A stretch of DNA of 64,000 nucleotides from Bacteroidia bacterium. GTDB taxonomy: Bacteria; Bacteroidota; Bacteroidia; 2-12-FULL-35-15. The stretch is taken from positions 35,585 to 99,584 of the forward strand of contig JAURXZ010000041.1 in assembly GCA_030654175.1 (NCBI GenBank). The letters are read 5' to 3'. A program made the translations under genes and the position numbers. Positions 36,301 through 46,100 of the stretch are shown piece after piece (the stretch's first letter is position 1; each line of letters begins with the position of its first letter). The notes beneath the pieces were generated by a model. It was given only the letters and a program-made list of their open reading frames with translations. It was not told the origin of the DNA and did not search any database.

Positions 36301-36826
36301 CCGTTATTATTTCCATCACCTTTTCCAAATAGACCCTATCCGTTTCATCAAAATTATCAAGCTGCTCACTATCTATATCTAACACTAAGATCACCTCCCC
36401 TTTTTGATTAAATGCAGGCAACACTATTTCTGATCTTGACAAAGCACTGCAAGTAATATGACCGGGAAACTGATCTACATCCTTTACAATAATTGTTTTT
36501 TTTAACTCCCAGCTTTTTCCGCAAACACCCTTACCATAAGCAATCCTCGTGCAGGCAACAGGCCCTTGAAATGGCCCCAGCACAAGCTCTTTTAAGCCTT
36601 CATATCTCTCAGCGAGCTCCAAAGAGGCAGACTTACCTGATGACGGTCCCTTCACAAAATAAATACCAACCCAAAAAAAATTCATAGAATATTTTAATGC
36701 CGAAAGTATATTGGAAAGGTTAGCAATACTGTCGCTTTCCCCCTCTATCAATGCCTTAATTTGAGGAATAAGTGATTCGTACTGATCTTTTTTTGTAAAT
36801 CCCGAAACAGTTATTGATTCAGCCAT
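36275..36826 (-). CDS. msrC: Free methionine-(R)-sulfoxide reductase (GAF domain)
   Basis: 183 residues, one GAF domain. The three redox cysteines of fRMsr are present: Cys92 (GPVACTRI), Cys102 (KGVCGKSW) and Cys126 (HITCSALSRSEIVLP). YSMNFFWVGIYFV and LVLGPFQGPVACTRI are standard for the family. The enzyme reduces free Met-(R)-sulfoxide with thioredoxin in the cytoplasm. A low-complexity insertion GPSSGKSASLE at 61-70 is present. The last residues CADVPMC are encoded by the CAGCACATC repeat and are not part of the family. A TATCTTTG -7 element lies at 36846-36853 on the same strand. Confidence 0.92.
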   Translation of the reverse strand: MAESITVSGFTKKDQYESLIPQIKALIEGESDSIANLSNILSALKYSMNFFWVGIYFVKGPSSGKSASLELAERYEGLKELVLGPFQGPVACTRIAYGKGVCGKSWELKKTIIVKDVDQFPGHITCSALSRSEIVLPAFNQKGEVILVLDIDSEQLDNFDETDRVYLEKVMEIITGCADVPMC

Positions 36827-36845
36827 TATATTGCAATTAGGGCTA

Positions 36846-36853
36846 CAAAGATA
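36846..36853 (-). promoter_or_regulatory. Candidate -7 element of the fRMsr gene
   Basis: TATCTTTG on the minus strand, an exact TAnnTTTG match, gives a leader of about 14 bases. No clear -33 TTG. Confidence 0.35.
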
Positions 36854-36927
36854 TAAAAGCCCCTTTATAAAATCTCCGGGAAGTAGAAACTTTTATTACA
36901 GCCTTTTTAAGGGGGTACCACACCAAC

Positions 36928-37611
36928 TTAATGAGCTGCATAAGCAATGGTAACAATGCTTATCTTAACACCGGGCACCTGGAGCAGTGTATGGGCACAA
37001 GCCTCAAGTGTAGCACCAGTTGTTATTACATCATCTACGAGCAGGATATGTTTGCCCTCTAATGTCCCAGCATCACGTAACTGAAAAATGGACTCCACAT
37101 TCTGCCAGCGGTTGAAACGTGATTTTTTTGTTTGTGTTTCAGATTCTACAGCACGATAAAGCGTTTTTAAATCGGCTTTCACATTCATACTTTCAGCCAG
37201 ACCTTCAGCAAAACCATCACTTTGATTGTATCCTCGCTTCTTTTGCTTTTTAGGGTGCAAAGGCACGGGAATAACTATATCGATGCTATTAAAATCCTCA
37301 CAATACTTAAGTTCATAACCATATAGTTTTCCAACAGAAACACCAATATGTTTTTGTCCTTTATATTTTAACTGATGGATTAAATGTTGTACTTTTCCTC
37401 CTTTATTAAAGCCATAGAATGCGGCAGCAGAAACAATGGGTACGCGCCCCCAGAAAATTTTTGCAATGGGATTGTCACTGTCTAAATGAAAATTAGTTTT
37501 GGGCAAATAATAGGCGCAATAAGTACAAATACTATGCTCTTTTTTATATAAGCTTTTCCCGCAGGAAACACAGACATGTGGAAATAGCAATGCAATAAAA
37601 TCGTTTAGCAT
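36928..37611 (-). CDS. comF: ComF-family phosphoribosyltransferase-like protein
   Basis: 227 residues. The N-terminal zinc-finger Cys pairs are Cys14/Cys17 and Cys29/Cys32 (CVSCG, CTYC), followed by the HQLKYKGQKHIG region, PVPLHPKKQKKRGYNQS, and the PRPP-binding motif HILLVDDVITTGATLEACA. In naturally transformable bacteria ComF is a cytoplasmic protein needed for DNA uptake; in Bacteroidota its role is assumed to be similar. It is divergent from the coiled-coil gene, with 63 bases between the starts. Confidence 0.92.
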   Translation of the reverse strand: MLNDFIALLFPHVCVSCGKSLYKKEHSICTYCAYYLPKTNFHLDSDNPIAKIFWGRVPIVSAAAFYGFNKGGKVQHLIHQLKYKGQKHIGVSVGKLYGYELKYCEDFNSIDIVIPVPLHPKKQKKRGYNQSDGFAEGLAESMNVKADLKTLYRAVESETQTKKSRFNRWQNVESIFQLRDAGTLEGKHILLVDDVITTGATLEACAHTLLQVPGVKISIVTIAYAAH

Positions 37612-37615
37612 AACG

Positions 37616-37648
37616 TTGGTTTATGACAATTAAAATTTATTACTTTTG
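37616..37648 (+). promoter_or_regulatory. Promoter of the coiled-coil membrane protein gene
   Basis: TTG at 37616-37618, 22 bases, TACTTTTG at 37641-37648, then a leader of about 22 bases to the ATG. A full match to the phylum pattern. Confidence 0.6.
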
Positions 37649-37674
37649 CACTATAAAATTAATCAATATTTATT

Positions 37675-38586
37675 ATGGAAAATAATCAGAAAGAAGAAAA
37701 AAAGTCAAACAACAAGTTGTTAATTATTTTATTGATTTTCTTATTATTGGGAAACGGTACATTTATTGGGCTTTGGCTGCATGAACGTGGACGTGCAAAT
37801 ACTGAAGTGGTAATAAAAGAGCAAGTTACACTGGAACGTGATAATGTGAAAGCTGATTTACTTGAATTGCAGGAAGAGTATGCTACTTTGCAAACGAATG
37901 ACCAGGCAATGCAGGTAGAACTGGAAGCCAAACGTGCCGAAATTGCTGAATTAATCATACAAGCGGATAAACATAAAGATGATGCTTATATTATCTCTAA
38001 GCTTCGCAAAGAAACGGCTTCTTTGCGTAAGATAATGAAACACTACATTGTTGAGATCGATTCATTAAATACGTTGAACCAGGTGATCACCGCTGAAAAG
38101 AATAAGGTGACCGCTGACTTAAGTGCGGAAAAAGGTATCACCACCAAGCTATCAAAAGACAAAGACGCTTTGCAAAGCACCGTGAATTTAGGTTCTATTT
38201 TGAAAGCCACCCGTCCGGTTGCAAAAGGTGTAAAATTTAAATCAGGAGGTAAAAAAGAAGTAGAGGCTGAAAGAGCTTCACGTGTTGAAAAAATCAAAGT
38301 TTCTTTTGTATTAGGTGAAAACAAAATCGCTAAAAGCGGTGAAAAAAGTATTTATGTTCGCATTATATCTCCTGATGGAAAAGAACTCACAAAATCATCT
38401 GATATGTTTAGTTTCAATGGTTCTAAAGGGTACTATGCAGGAAAAGAAGATGTAGATTACAGAAACGAAGAGCTTGCAGTGGACGTTTTTTGTGAAAGCC
38501 CTACTCCATTTATTTCTGGTAAATACCTGATCACAATAGGATGTGATAATGTTATTATTGGTGAAACAAGTGTTACTTTAAAATAA
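37675..38586 (+). CDS. Membrane-anchored coiled-coil protein of unknown function
   Basis: 303 residues: a charged 14-residue N-terminus, one membrane helix (about 15-33, LLIILLIFLLLGNGTFIGLW), a long coiled coil (about 40-170, heptads of LEAKRAEIAELI and KLRKETASLRKIM type), and a beta-rich C-terminal domain (about 205-303, KIKVSFVLGENKIAKSGEKS ... YVRIISPDGKEL). The helix is uncleaved, so the protein should be N-in with the coiled coil in the periplasm. I recognise the layout as common in Bacteroidota but know no function. Copy 2 of the structured repeat follows immediately. Confidence 0.85.
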   Translation: MENNQKEEKKSNNKLLIILLIFLLLGNGTFIGLWLHERGRANTEVVIKEQVTLERDNVKADLLELQEEYATLQTNDQAMQVELEAKRAEIAELIIQADKHKDDAYIISKLRKETASLRKIMKHYIVEIDSLNTLNQVITAEKNKVTADLSAEKGITTKLSKDKDALQSTVNLGSILKATRPVAKGVKFKSGGKKEVEAERASRVEKIKVSFVLGENKIAKSGEKSIYVRIISPDGKELTKSSDMFSFNGSKGYYAGKEDVDYRNEELAVDVFCESPTPFISGKYLITIGCDNVIIGETSVTLK

Positions 38587-38591
38587 TAATC

Positions 38592-38690
38592 ATTTGGGCG
38601 TCCCCCTTTCTTTGAAAAAAGAAAGGGGCGGGCTTTTCACTTCAATCTTTTCTTAAACAAGAAAAGGATTTACGTTCCAATCCCTAACGC
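38592..38690 (+). repeat. Structured dispersed element, copy 2
   Basis: Same conserved blocks as at 24721 (ATTTGGGCG, GGGCTTTTC, CAATC, GGATTT, CAATCCCTAACGC). Stem 1 is CCCCTTTCTTT/AAAGAAAGGGG and stem 2 is ATCTTTTCTT/AAGAAAAGGAT, different in sequence from copy 1 yet still paired. Confidence 0.7.
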
Positions 38691-38754
38691 GGCATATCGG
38701 GTTTTATTGGACTTCAAAAATTAACAATCGAATCCAGGTTATAAAAAACTGGTT

Positions 38755-38804
38755 CATATTAAAAAGCCGCCTTGCAAAAAATTGCAAGGCGGCTTTTTAA
38801 TATG
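38755..38804. terminator. Bidirectional terminator with perfect 23-bp arms
   Basis: Arms 38755-38777 and 38782-38804 around an AAAA loop; core AAAAAGCCGCCTTGCAA pairs with TTGCAAGGCGGCTTTTT. It serves the plus-strand coiled-coil gene and the minus-strand pdh operon. Confidence 0.9.
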
Positions 38805-38811
38805 ATCGCAA

Positions 38812-38850
38812 AAAAACCGATATTATTCTAATGGAATAGTATCGGTTTTT
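38812..38850 (-). terminator. Second terminator-like hairpin at the end of the pdh operon
   Basis: AAAAACCGATATTATTC pairs with GGAATAGTATCGGTTTTT with one mismatch. Its position 33 bases after the pdhC stop makes it the primary terminator of the minus-strand operon. Confidence 0.75.
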
Positions 38851-38882
38851 CTATTTTAATAATTAGAAGTATTATTTCAATA

Positions 38883-40142
38883 TTAAATTGAATAAGCTCC
38901 CAGCATAAGCACCGGATTTTCTAAATTACGTTTTAAGGTTTGTAAAAATGCAGCACCCAATACTCCATCTACTACGCGGTGGTCGCAGGATAAGGTAACT
39001 TTCATAAGATTACCCGGTACAATTTGTCCGTTTTTTACAACAGGCGTTTGCCTGATACCGCCCACAGCCAGGATACATGCGTCAGGAGGATTAATGATGG
39101 CAGTAAATTCCTCGATGCCGAACATACCGAGATTAGAAATGGTAAATGTATTTCCTTCCCAATCGCTTGGTTGTAATTTTTTATCTTTTGCTTTAGCCGA
39201 ATAATTGCGTACTTCAGTAGCAATTTGTGTTAATGTTTTCCCGTCAGCAAAACGTACCACAGGCACTAACAAACCTTCCTCTACTGCAATTGCTACACCT
39301 ATATGGATATGGTTGTTATAGCGGATCTTATCGCCCAGCCAGGATGAGTTAATTTTAGGGTGCTTGCGCAAGCTGGATGCAACCGCTTTAATCACCAGAT
39401 CATTGAATGAGATTTTAACAGTGGCAACAGTATTGATCACTTCGCGTGCCTTAATAATTTCATCCATATCAATTTCCATCGTTAAATAGAAATGTGGTGC
39501 TGAAAATTTACTTTCAGCTAATCTGCGGGCAATGGTTTTACGCATTTGAGAAACGCCTTCTTCGGTATAGCTTTCTACTTCAACAAATTCAGGTGCTCCG
39601 CCACTTGATTTGTAATTATCAATATCACGTTTTATAATTCTTCCACCATCTCCGCTGCCTTTTAAGGTATTTAAACGAATGCCTTTATCTTCCGCTAATT
39701 TTTTTGCTAATGGGGATATTTTCTGGCGTTCATTGCTATTGTTAGCAGTTGGTTGCTGGACACTTGTTGCTGGTGTAGCAACTTTTTCAACTTTTACTGT
39801 TGATTTTTCGGAAGCAACTTCTTTTTTTGCTTCAGGTTTCACTTCTTCTTTTACTTCAGTTGATTTTTTTGCTTCTTCGGCAAGCAATGCAGAAACATCT
39901 TCGCCTTCATTTCCTAAAATAGCAAGTATGGAATCAACAGGTGCGCCTTTTCCTTCCTGAACACCAATATGTAACAAAAATCCATTTTGAAACGATTCAA
40001 ATTCCATTGTTGCTTTATCCGTTTCGATATCAGCAAGCAACTCACCTGATTTTACTTTATCGCCAACTTTTTTATGCCATTTTGCAACTACACCATCGGT
40101 CATAGTATCACTTAACTTGGGCATTCGTACAACTTCAGCCAT
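38883..40142 (-). CDS. pdhC: Pyruvate dehydrogenase E2, dihydrolipoamide acetyltransferase
   Basis: 419 residues. One lipoyl domain (1-78) with lipoyl-lysine 43 in ETDKATMEF, an Ala/Lys/Glu/Pro/Val-rich flexible linker (85-137), a peripheral-subunit-binding domain (ISPLAKKLAEDKGIRLNTLK, about 140-176) and the catalytic domain with DHRVVDG near residue 390. It transfers acetyl groups from lipoamide to CoA in the PDH complex. It is the last gene of a cdd-pdhA-pdhC unit; E1-beta and E3 are not in the window. The lipoylated opening RMPKLSDTMTDGVVAKW marks it as pyruvate rather than oxoglutarate type. Confidence 0.95.
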   Translation of the reverse strand: MAEVVRMPKLSDTMTDGVVAKWHKKVGDKVKSGELLADIETDKATMEFESFQNGFLLHIGVQEGKGAPVDSILAILGNEGEDVSALLAEEAKKSTEVKEEVKPEAKKEVASEKSTVKVEKVATPATSVQQPTANNSNERQKISPLAKKLAEDKGIRLNTLKGSGDGGRIIKRDIDNYKSSGGAPEFVEVESYTEEGVSQMRKTIARRLAESKFSAPHFYLTMEIDMDEIIKAREVINTVATVKISFNDLVIKAVASSLRKHPKINSSWLGDKIRYNNHIHIGVAIAVEEGLLVPVVRFADGKTLTQIATEVRNYSAKAKDKKLQPSDWEGNTFTISNLGMFGIEEFTAIINPPDACILAVGGIRQTPVVKNGQIVPGNLMKVTLSCDHRVVDGVLGAAFLQTLKRNLENPVLMLGAYSI

Positions 40143-40224
40143 ATATTTATTATATTATTGATTTCTTGATTTAGAGAGGGAGAGAATTGTAATTCTCCCA
40201 ATCTCCATTTCGCTAATTCTCTAT

Positions 40225-41268
40225 TTATTCTACAATGTATGGATAATCCGTTTGTGTATACACATCTTTATAAAGCTCATCGGCCGTTGGATAAGGTGAA
40301 TCTTCACCAAATTTAACAGATTCAGCTACTATACTTTCAACACGATTTTCAATCACTTCAATTTCAGCTTCATTAAGCCAATTGTTTTTTCTGATGGTCA
40401 CCAACACCTTTTCGATAGGGTCTTGTGTTTGGTATTCTTTAACTTCCTCTTTAGTACGATATGTTTGTGCATCACTCATTGAGTGCCCTTTGTAACGATA
40501 TGTTTCCATCTCTAATAAAGTAGGGCCATCACCTCTGCGTGCTCTGGCAACCGCTGTTTCTACTGCTTCGTGAACAGCTTCGCACGTCATTCCATCAACA
40601 GCAAAAGAGGGCATGTCATATGCCAAACCTATCTTATATAAGTTATGCACATTGGAAGTTCGTTCAACTGAAGTACCCATTGCGTAATAATTGTTCTCAA
40701 TAATAAAAATCACCGGTAATTTCCAAAACATGGCCATGTTAAATGCTTCATGCAATGCCCCTTGACGCACAGCGCCATCTCCCATATAACAAAGGGTTAC
40801 ATTATCATTACCATTATATTTATCAGCATAAGCGATACCTGCACCTAAAGGGATCTGTCCGCCAACAATTCCATGTCCGCCAAAGAAATTAAATTCTTTA
40901 GAAAAAATATGCATGGAACCGCCTTTGCCTTTTGAGCAACCGGTAGCTTTTGCCATCATTTCCGCCATGATGTATTTGGGATGCAACCCGCGGCCTATCG
41001 GATGTGCATGGTCACGATAAGCAGTAATAACACGATCTTCCCTGCGAAGTACGGATTCGGAACCAGCTACCAATGCTTCTTGTCCAATGTAAAGATGACA
41101 GAAGCCGCGTATTTTTTGTTGAATATATAATTGGCCTGTTTTTTCTTCGAATTTACGCATCAGCAACATTGATTCATACCATTTAAGGTAAGTTTCTTTG
41201 CTGAATTTTGTTGGAGATTTAGTTTCATCTATAGCCCCCTTGTTATTTTTTGCTGCAACTTTTCCCAT
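40225..41268 (-). CDS. pdhA: Pyruvate dehydrogenase E1 component, alpha subunit
   Basis: 347 residues. The thiamine diphosphate motif runs from GDGAVRQGALHEAFN to ENNYYAMGTS; the phosphorylation-loop equivalent is YRYKGHSMSDAQTYR, and the N-terminus has MLLMRKFEEKTGQLYIQQKI. It decarboxylates pyruvate as an alpha2-beta2 enzyme with E1-beta. The E2 gene lies 82 bases downstream on the same strand, consistent with one operon. E1-beta is encoded elsewhere, which is a usual arrangement in this phylum. Confidence 0.95.
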   Translation of the reverse strand: MGKVAAKNNKGAIDETKSPTKFSKETYLKWYESMLLMRKFEEKTGQLYIQQKIRGFCHLYIGQEALVAGSESVLRREDRVITAYRDHAHPIGRGLHPKYIMAEMMAKATGCSKGKGGSMHIFSKEFNFFGGHGIVGGQIPLGAGIAYADKYNGNDNVTLCYMGDGAVRQGALHEAFNMAMFWKLPVIFIIENNYYAMGTSVERTSNVHNLYKIGLAYDMPSFAVDGMTCEAVHEAVETAVARARRGDGPTLLEMETYRYKGHSMSDAQTYRTKEEVKEYQTQDPIEKVLVTIRKNNWLNEAEIEVIENRVESIVAESVKFGEDSPYPTADELYKDVYTQTDYPYIVE

Positions 41269-41397
41269 TAGAATCTCATTAGTTTCAAATACAAATTTAC
41301 AATAAAATTGTTAGACAAATCAGATAAGAGTTATAAGCATTGGGATATGAGATAAAATATTTTTTAGCTCGTTGCCCTGTAGCTTACATGTCAATAC

Positions 41398-41889
41398 TCA
41401 ATTGTTTTTTAATTCCTCGGCTTTAAACATAAATGGCAAAAGATCAGCAATACTGTCAACAACACGTATTTTGCCGGTTTCACCCATTAAGATCACTCTG
41501 ATATTTGATTTGTGGCGCATTTCATATTCCGACATTGCCTGCCTGCAGCCACCACAAGGCGAGAGAGGCTCGCCTACATGAAAGGTTTTTGATTTGCAGG
41601 TAATTGCTATCGTTTTAATAGCAACGTCCGGATATTGTGCTCCTGCATAATACATGGCAACCCGTTCCGCACATAAACCGCTTGGATATGCTACATTTTC
41701 CTGATTATTTCCAGTAACAATTACTCCGTTTTCCAATAATAATGCAGCACCCACATGAAAATTGGAATACGGGGCATAGGCCAAACCGCCAGCATTTCTT
41801 GCCTTTTGAAGTAAGTCTTGTTCTGAAGAACTCATCTCGTTTTCATTGTCAAATTCTGTAAAGGCAATTTTCAGTTCTAGTTTTTTCAT
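41398..41889 (-). CDS. cdd: Cytidine deaminase
   Basis: 163 residues, homotetrameric type. The zinc site is CAERVAMYYA (Cys and catalytic Glu) plus PCGGCRQAMSEY; YSNFHVGAALL is the substrate loop. It converts cytidine and deoxycytidine to the uridine forms in pyrimidine salvage. It is the first gene of the minus-strand unit followed by pdhA after 129 bases. A -7 element (TATATTTG) lies 33 bases upstream of the start. Confidence 0.95.
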   Translation of the reverse strand: MKKLELKIAFTEFDNENEMSSSEQDLLQKARNAGGLAYAPYSNFHVGAALLLENGVIVTGNNQENVAYPSGLCAERVAMYYAGAQYPDVAIKTIAITCKSKTFHVGEPLSPCGGCRQAMSEYEMRHKSNIRVILMGETGKIRVVDSIADLLPFMFKAEELKNN

Positions 41890-41921
41890 TCAGATGTTAT
41901 TTCAGATGCATTATTTTTTAT

Positions 41922-41929
41922 CAAATATA
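41922..41929 (-). promoter_or_regulatory. Candidate -7 element of cdd
   Basis: TATATTTG on the minus strand, an exact TAnnTTTG match, with a TTG 24 bases further upstream (41954-41956). The leader would be about 27 bases. Confidence 0.45.
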
Positions 41930-42422
41930 ATCGGAACTATTAATATATATGCACAAAAATTCAAAAACATAAAATATATACTTGAATTATTAGCAAGCTA
42001 ATTTCTAATGAGCTCTTAACTTAATGCTTTTTGATTTGTTTAATGGTAGGTATTTATGGTGATATACTCTGGAATATAATTCTTTCTTTTTTGATTGATG
42101 CATTATTTTAAAGAAAAAAAAACTGCTACATACAGAATAAACAGAGAAATATTTTATTTATTTATTTATTTTCACTTTTATGCCTATTTAATAAAAAAAT
42201 AAATTTTTATTTATTTCCAAATTACCAATATGCATTATTATCCAACAGCTTGTTAGTTAGCGTTTAATGTATAGAGTTCTCAAAAATGATTTTTATCAAA
42301 GGAGAACTTTTTTTTATTTTCGATTTCTTACGGAAAAGATTTATGTCAAAAATCATAAATAAAAGTATTGTTGTCGAAAAATTGTAATCAGATATAGAAA
42401 TAAAAGAGGATTATTCTATCAA

Positions 42423-42538
42423 ATGATTTTAATCATAAATTAGTTGGTTTCAGAAAATCGTGAAACTACTTTTGCCGCGCAATAAATTTTGGTGATCAAC
42501 CTAAAAAAATAAATGATAATGTCGTTTGTTTCTGAAAC
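42423..42538 (+). promoter_or_regulatory. Promoter with overlapping inverted repeats for the HYR gene pair
   Basis: TTG at 42444-42446, 20 bases, TACTTTTG at 42467-42474. GTTTCA-N8-TGAAAC (42447-42466) fills the space between -33 and -7. A second repeat GTTTC-T-GAAAC is at 42528-42538, and ATGATT-TT-AATCAT (42423-42436) abuts the -33 side. The geometry fits a dimeric regulator. Confidence 0.55.
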
Positions 42539-42724
42539 CGCGAAGAAAATGATTAAAGTATTTGTATCCTTCCATAGTAGAATTAGCTTATTGAAATTTC
42601 ATCATAATATCACATATTTCAAAGATGAATAATGATTTTATTGGTACATTTTAAAAGTTCAACATATTAGTCTTAATTCTGAAAATAATTTTTTATATAT
42701 CTAAACAAAATATCTAAACTAAAC

Positions 42725-43156
42725 ATGAAACAAACCAAAACAAACTCAATTTCGAAAGGAATCAAAATTTTCTTTACATTTTTTATTTTTTCATTGGCTT
42801 GTCAGCAGTCTTTTGGGCAAATGTTGAATGGGATTATTTTTCAGCCAATGCGCATTTTAGGAGAAAGCAGTACGCATGTTGATGTTTCTGGTGCAATAGT
42901 GAAATGTGATAGCTCAAATCAAATTCATTTAAAAGTATTTAATGAAAGTAATATTTCCCAAGTTGCTGTTTTTGAACTTACTGTTACTAATACAACAGAT
43001 GGAACTCACTTTTCAAAGTCTGTCTCCATCCCCATGATGGTCCCATTACAACATATAGAAGGAAATTGCTCAGGAGATTCACAATTAGCTGATTTAATTA
43101 TCAATCTTCCGGCTACCTATAATCCAAGTAATACAACAATGAATGTTAATTTCTAA
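42725..43156 (+). CDS. Small secreted protein of unknown function, cotranscribed with the HYR protein
   Basis: 143 residues with a signal peptide (residues 1-31, ending QQSFGQ). The mature part is a single beta-rich domain (MRILGESSTHVDVSGAIVKC ... IHLKVFNESNISQVAVFELT) with two Cys that may pair, resembling a small Ig-like fold. It lacks any T9SS sorting domain. The giant T9SS protein starts 42 bases downstream, so the two are likely one transcript and may act together at the surface; this is inference. I recognise no family. Confidence 0.8.
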   Translation: MKQTKTNSISKGIKIFFTFFIFSLACQQSFGQMLNGIIFQPMRILGESSTHVDVSGAIVKCDSSNQIHLKVFNESNISQVAVFELTVTNTTDGTHFSKSVSIPMMVPLQHIEGNCSGDSQLADLIINLPATYNPSNTTMNVNF

Positions 43157-43198
43157 ACTTAAACCTAAATCTCTAAACCCAAAAACAGAACAACCATT

Positions 43199-46100
43199 AT
43201 GAAGAAAATTATTAATTTATTTTTTGTTTGTATTTCAATCCTCACAACGATATCTGCATATGCACAAACACCAACTGTGCCTGCTGGATATTCAGTTAGA
43301 CAAGTAGCATCAAGCGGACTTTTAGCAGGTCAACTACTTGATGGTATTGTAGCCGATCCTATTTCAGGAAATGTTTATGTTGCAGGCGTGAGTTCCACAA
43401 GTAGCAGCAATTTTAACCTTTATAAAATTACTCCAGCAGGAGTGGTTTCATTCATACGTAACTACGCATTCGCTCACAATGAAGTTGTGAAGATGGCGTT
43501 TAATGTTAATGATGGTCATATTTATACATTGGATGGTAATTCTGGATCCATTTATAAAATAAATCCGACAACCGGAACATCTTCCATATACGCCAGTAAT
43601 ATTGGGAATGGTCGTTATGGTTTAAATTTTGATCCTGCAGGGAACTTAATTATTGGGTTTGAAAGTATGTTCGATTTTTATAAGGTTACTCCTGCCGGAA
43701 AAGTTAATATGGGGCATGTTTCAGCTTCTGTTCCTAATGGAAATCATGGCGATGCATTTGGTATTCAGCCGAATGGTAATTATGTGGTTTATGTAGACTG
43801 TGGCGGACAAAATAATTATGCAATTAACACAGCTGGGCATACTGAAGGGACGGACTATCCTACACTTGAATGGACAAGCCCTACAAATATTTTTTCTTCT
43901 TTAATGCCGGGTGGTTGTGGTTATTCAAATGGAGCAATTGATCCGAATACAGGAGATGTTTATTCAAGCATTTCTAATTTTGGTAGTGGAAATACCAAAA
44001 TACTTTTCACCGCTGAAAATGGTGGGCCAACAACAGCTTTTGTAAATGACGGTTCTGCAATTATGGATTTATGTTTTGGTAAAGAATCAAACAAAGGAAA
44101 CTGTAATAGCCTTTATTTTATTGATCGTAATTTGAACACAGTTTTTGAAGTCCCAATGAATAACTGTTGTACGCCAAGTCCAACCGCTACCACTGTGAGT
44201 GGTGGAGGGACATTTTGTGGAAACGCGACTATTACAGCTTCTGGTGGTACCGGTGGTGTAATTTATTTTCAAGGAAATAGCAATGGTACATCAACAGCTG
44301 ATTCAGCAACAAGCAAAGTAATAACAAGTTCAGGTACCTATTATTTCAGAGCACAAATACCTGGCGGATGCTGGGGGAAAGCAGGAAGTGTAATTGTAAA
44401 CATTAAACCAACTCCAACTGCCCCAATTATCTCACCAGCAGGTAATATAGAATATTGTGAGGGCAATTCAACAACAACTACCCTTTCAATTCCTTCAATT
44501 CCTTTCTCTCCTGTTACTACTTATAATATTCCATTGGCTAATTTGGTAAATGTTCCAAACAGTTGTGGTGGAGGCTCTCAATATGGGAGTGGACAGGTAG
44601 GTTTCACATGGAATGATGCAGGGAATGGCTTGGTAGCGAATGTTCAAATCAAATTTTCAGTTGGGGTTGAATGCAACGTAGGCGCTCATACAACTTCTTT
44701 CAATTCTTTAGCTTCGAATGGATTTAACACCACAACGGGCTGGTGCTCATGTGGTGCTCCGTCAACCCCACAAATTTTTACTGTAAATTTTAGTCCAACC
44801 AATTATAATGTTGGTGGAGCCAATACATTTTTGATGAGTGCCAATACTTTTGGATTCTTTCCTGCGGCAGCATTAGGTGGAAATTATGCACAGGTAATTG
44901 TAACTTATGCAGCACCTGCAGCAGTTTGGTCACCAGGTGGACAAACAACTAGCAGTATTACTGTTTCTCCTGTATCTACAAGTACTTATACAGTGTCTGT
45001 TACAGGAGGAAACGGTTGCAGCTCGCAATCTGAAAAAACAGTAACAGTAAAAGTTTGCAATCAGGCTCCTGTTGCTGTTTGTAAAAACATATCATTATCA
45101 ACAGATAATGATTGCACAGCTTCTGCAAATGCAATTGATTTTGATGGAGGTTCTACTGACCCTGATGGTGATAGCTTAATATTTAGCGTTTCTCCTGCAG
45201 GGCCTTTTGCTATTGGTGTTACTAATGTAGCAATAACGGTGACCGATCCACACGGATTAAGTTCAATTTGTACCGCCACGGTTACAGTTCAGGACAATGT
45301 TGCTCCCGTAGCTTTAACTCAAAACATCACAGTTCAATTAGGTGCAATTGGTAATGCGTCAATCTCTCCTGCCGATGTAAACAATGGATCAACTGATGCT
45401 TGCGGAATAGCTTCATTAAATGTATCACAAAACAACTTTACATGTGCAAATGTTGGAGACAATATTGTAACATTGACAGTAACTGATAATAACGGAAATG
45501 TTTCAACCGAAACAGCAACTGTAACTATACAGGATAAAATTGCACCTGTAGTAGTATGCAGAAACATCACAGTGCAGCTGAATGCAACCGGACAAGCTAC
45601 AATCACGGCTAACGATGTAAACAATGGTTCAAATGACGTTTGCGGAATTGCATCAGTTACAATCGATAAATCAACATTTGATTGTTCTAACTTAGGTGCA
45701 AACATTATTACGCTAACAGTTACTGATTTGAGTGGTAATATAAGTTCTTGTCAAGCTACCATAACCTTAGAAGATAAAGTAGCTCCAGTTGCCCTTTGCA
45801 AAAACGTTACCGTACATTTAGATGCAAACGGTCAGGCTATTATCTCTGCAACCGATGTAAATAATGGCTCAAACGATGCTTGTGGTATAGCTTCGTTAAG
45901 TGTTAATCCAAGCTCTTTTAATTGCAGCAAAACCGGTAATAATAATGTGGTTTTAACAGTTACCGATGTGAATGGTAATTCATCTTCTTGCACAGCTGTA
46001 GTAACGGTTAAAGATGTTACGGCTCCGGTTATTGTTTGCCAATCTGACATTACAGTTGGAAGCAGCACAACTTCTTGCAGCGCAAAAGTTGCTTTTAACC

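Larger units (their letters stand above)
41890..42724. other. Long AT-rich non-coding region between cdd and the HYR gene pair
   Basis: 835 bases without a supportable gene. The left part is cdd upstream DNA; 42170-42220 is almost pure A/T. The plus-strand promoter and its inverted repeats are at 42423-42474 and 42528-42538. It implies an untranslated leader of about 245 bases for the gene at 42725, in which I see no known riboswitch. Confidence 0.6.

Noticed and set aside
42470..42724. The leader of about 245 bases considered as a riboswitch
   Set aside because: I could not find a conserved aptamer layout or a terminator/antiterminator pair; only the inverted repeats near the promoter stand out.
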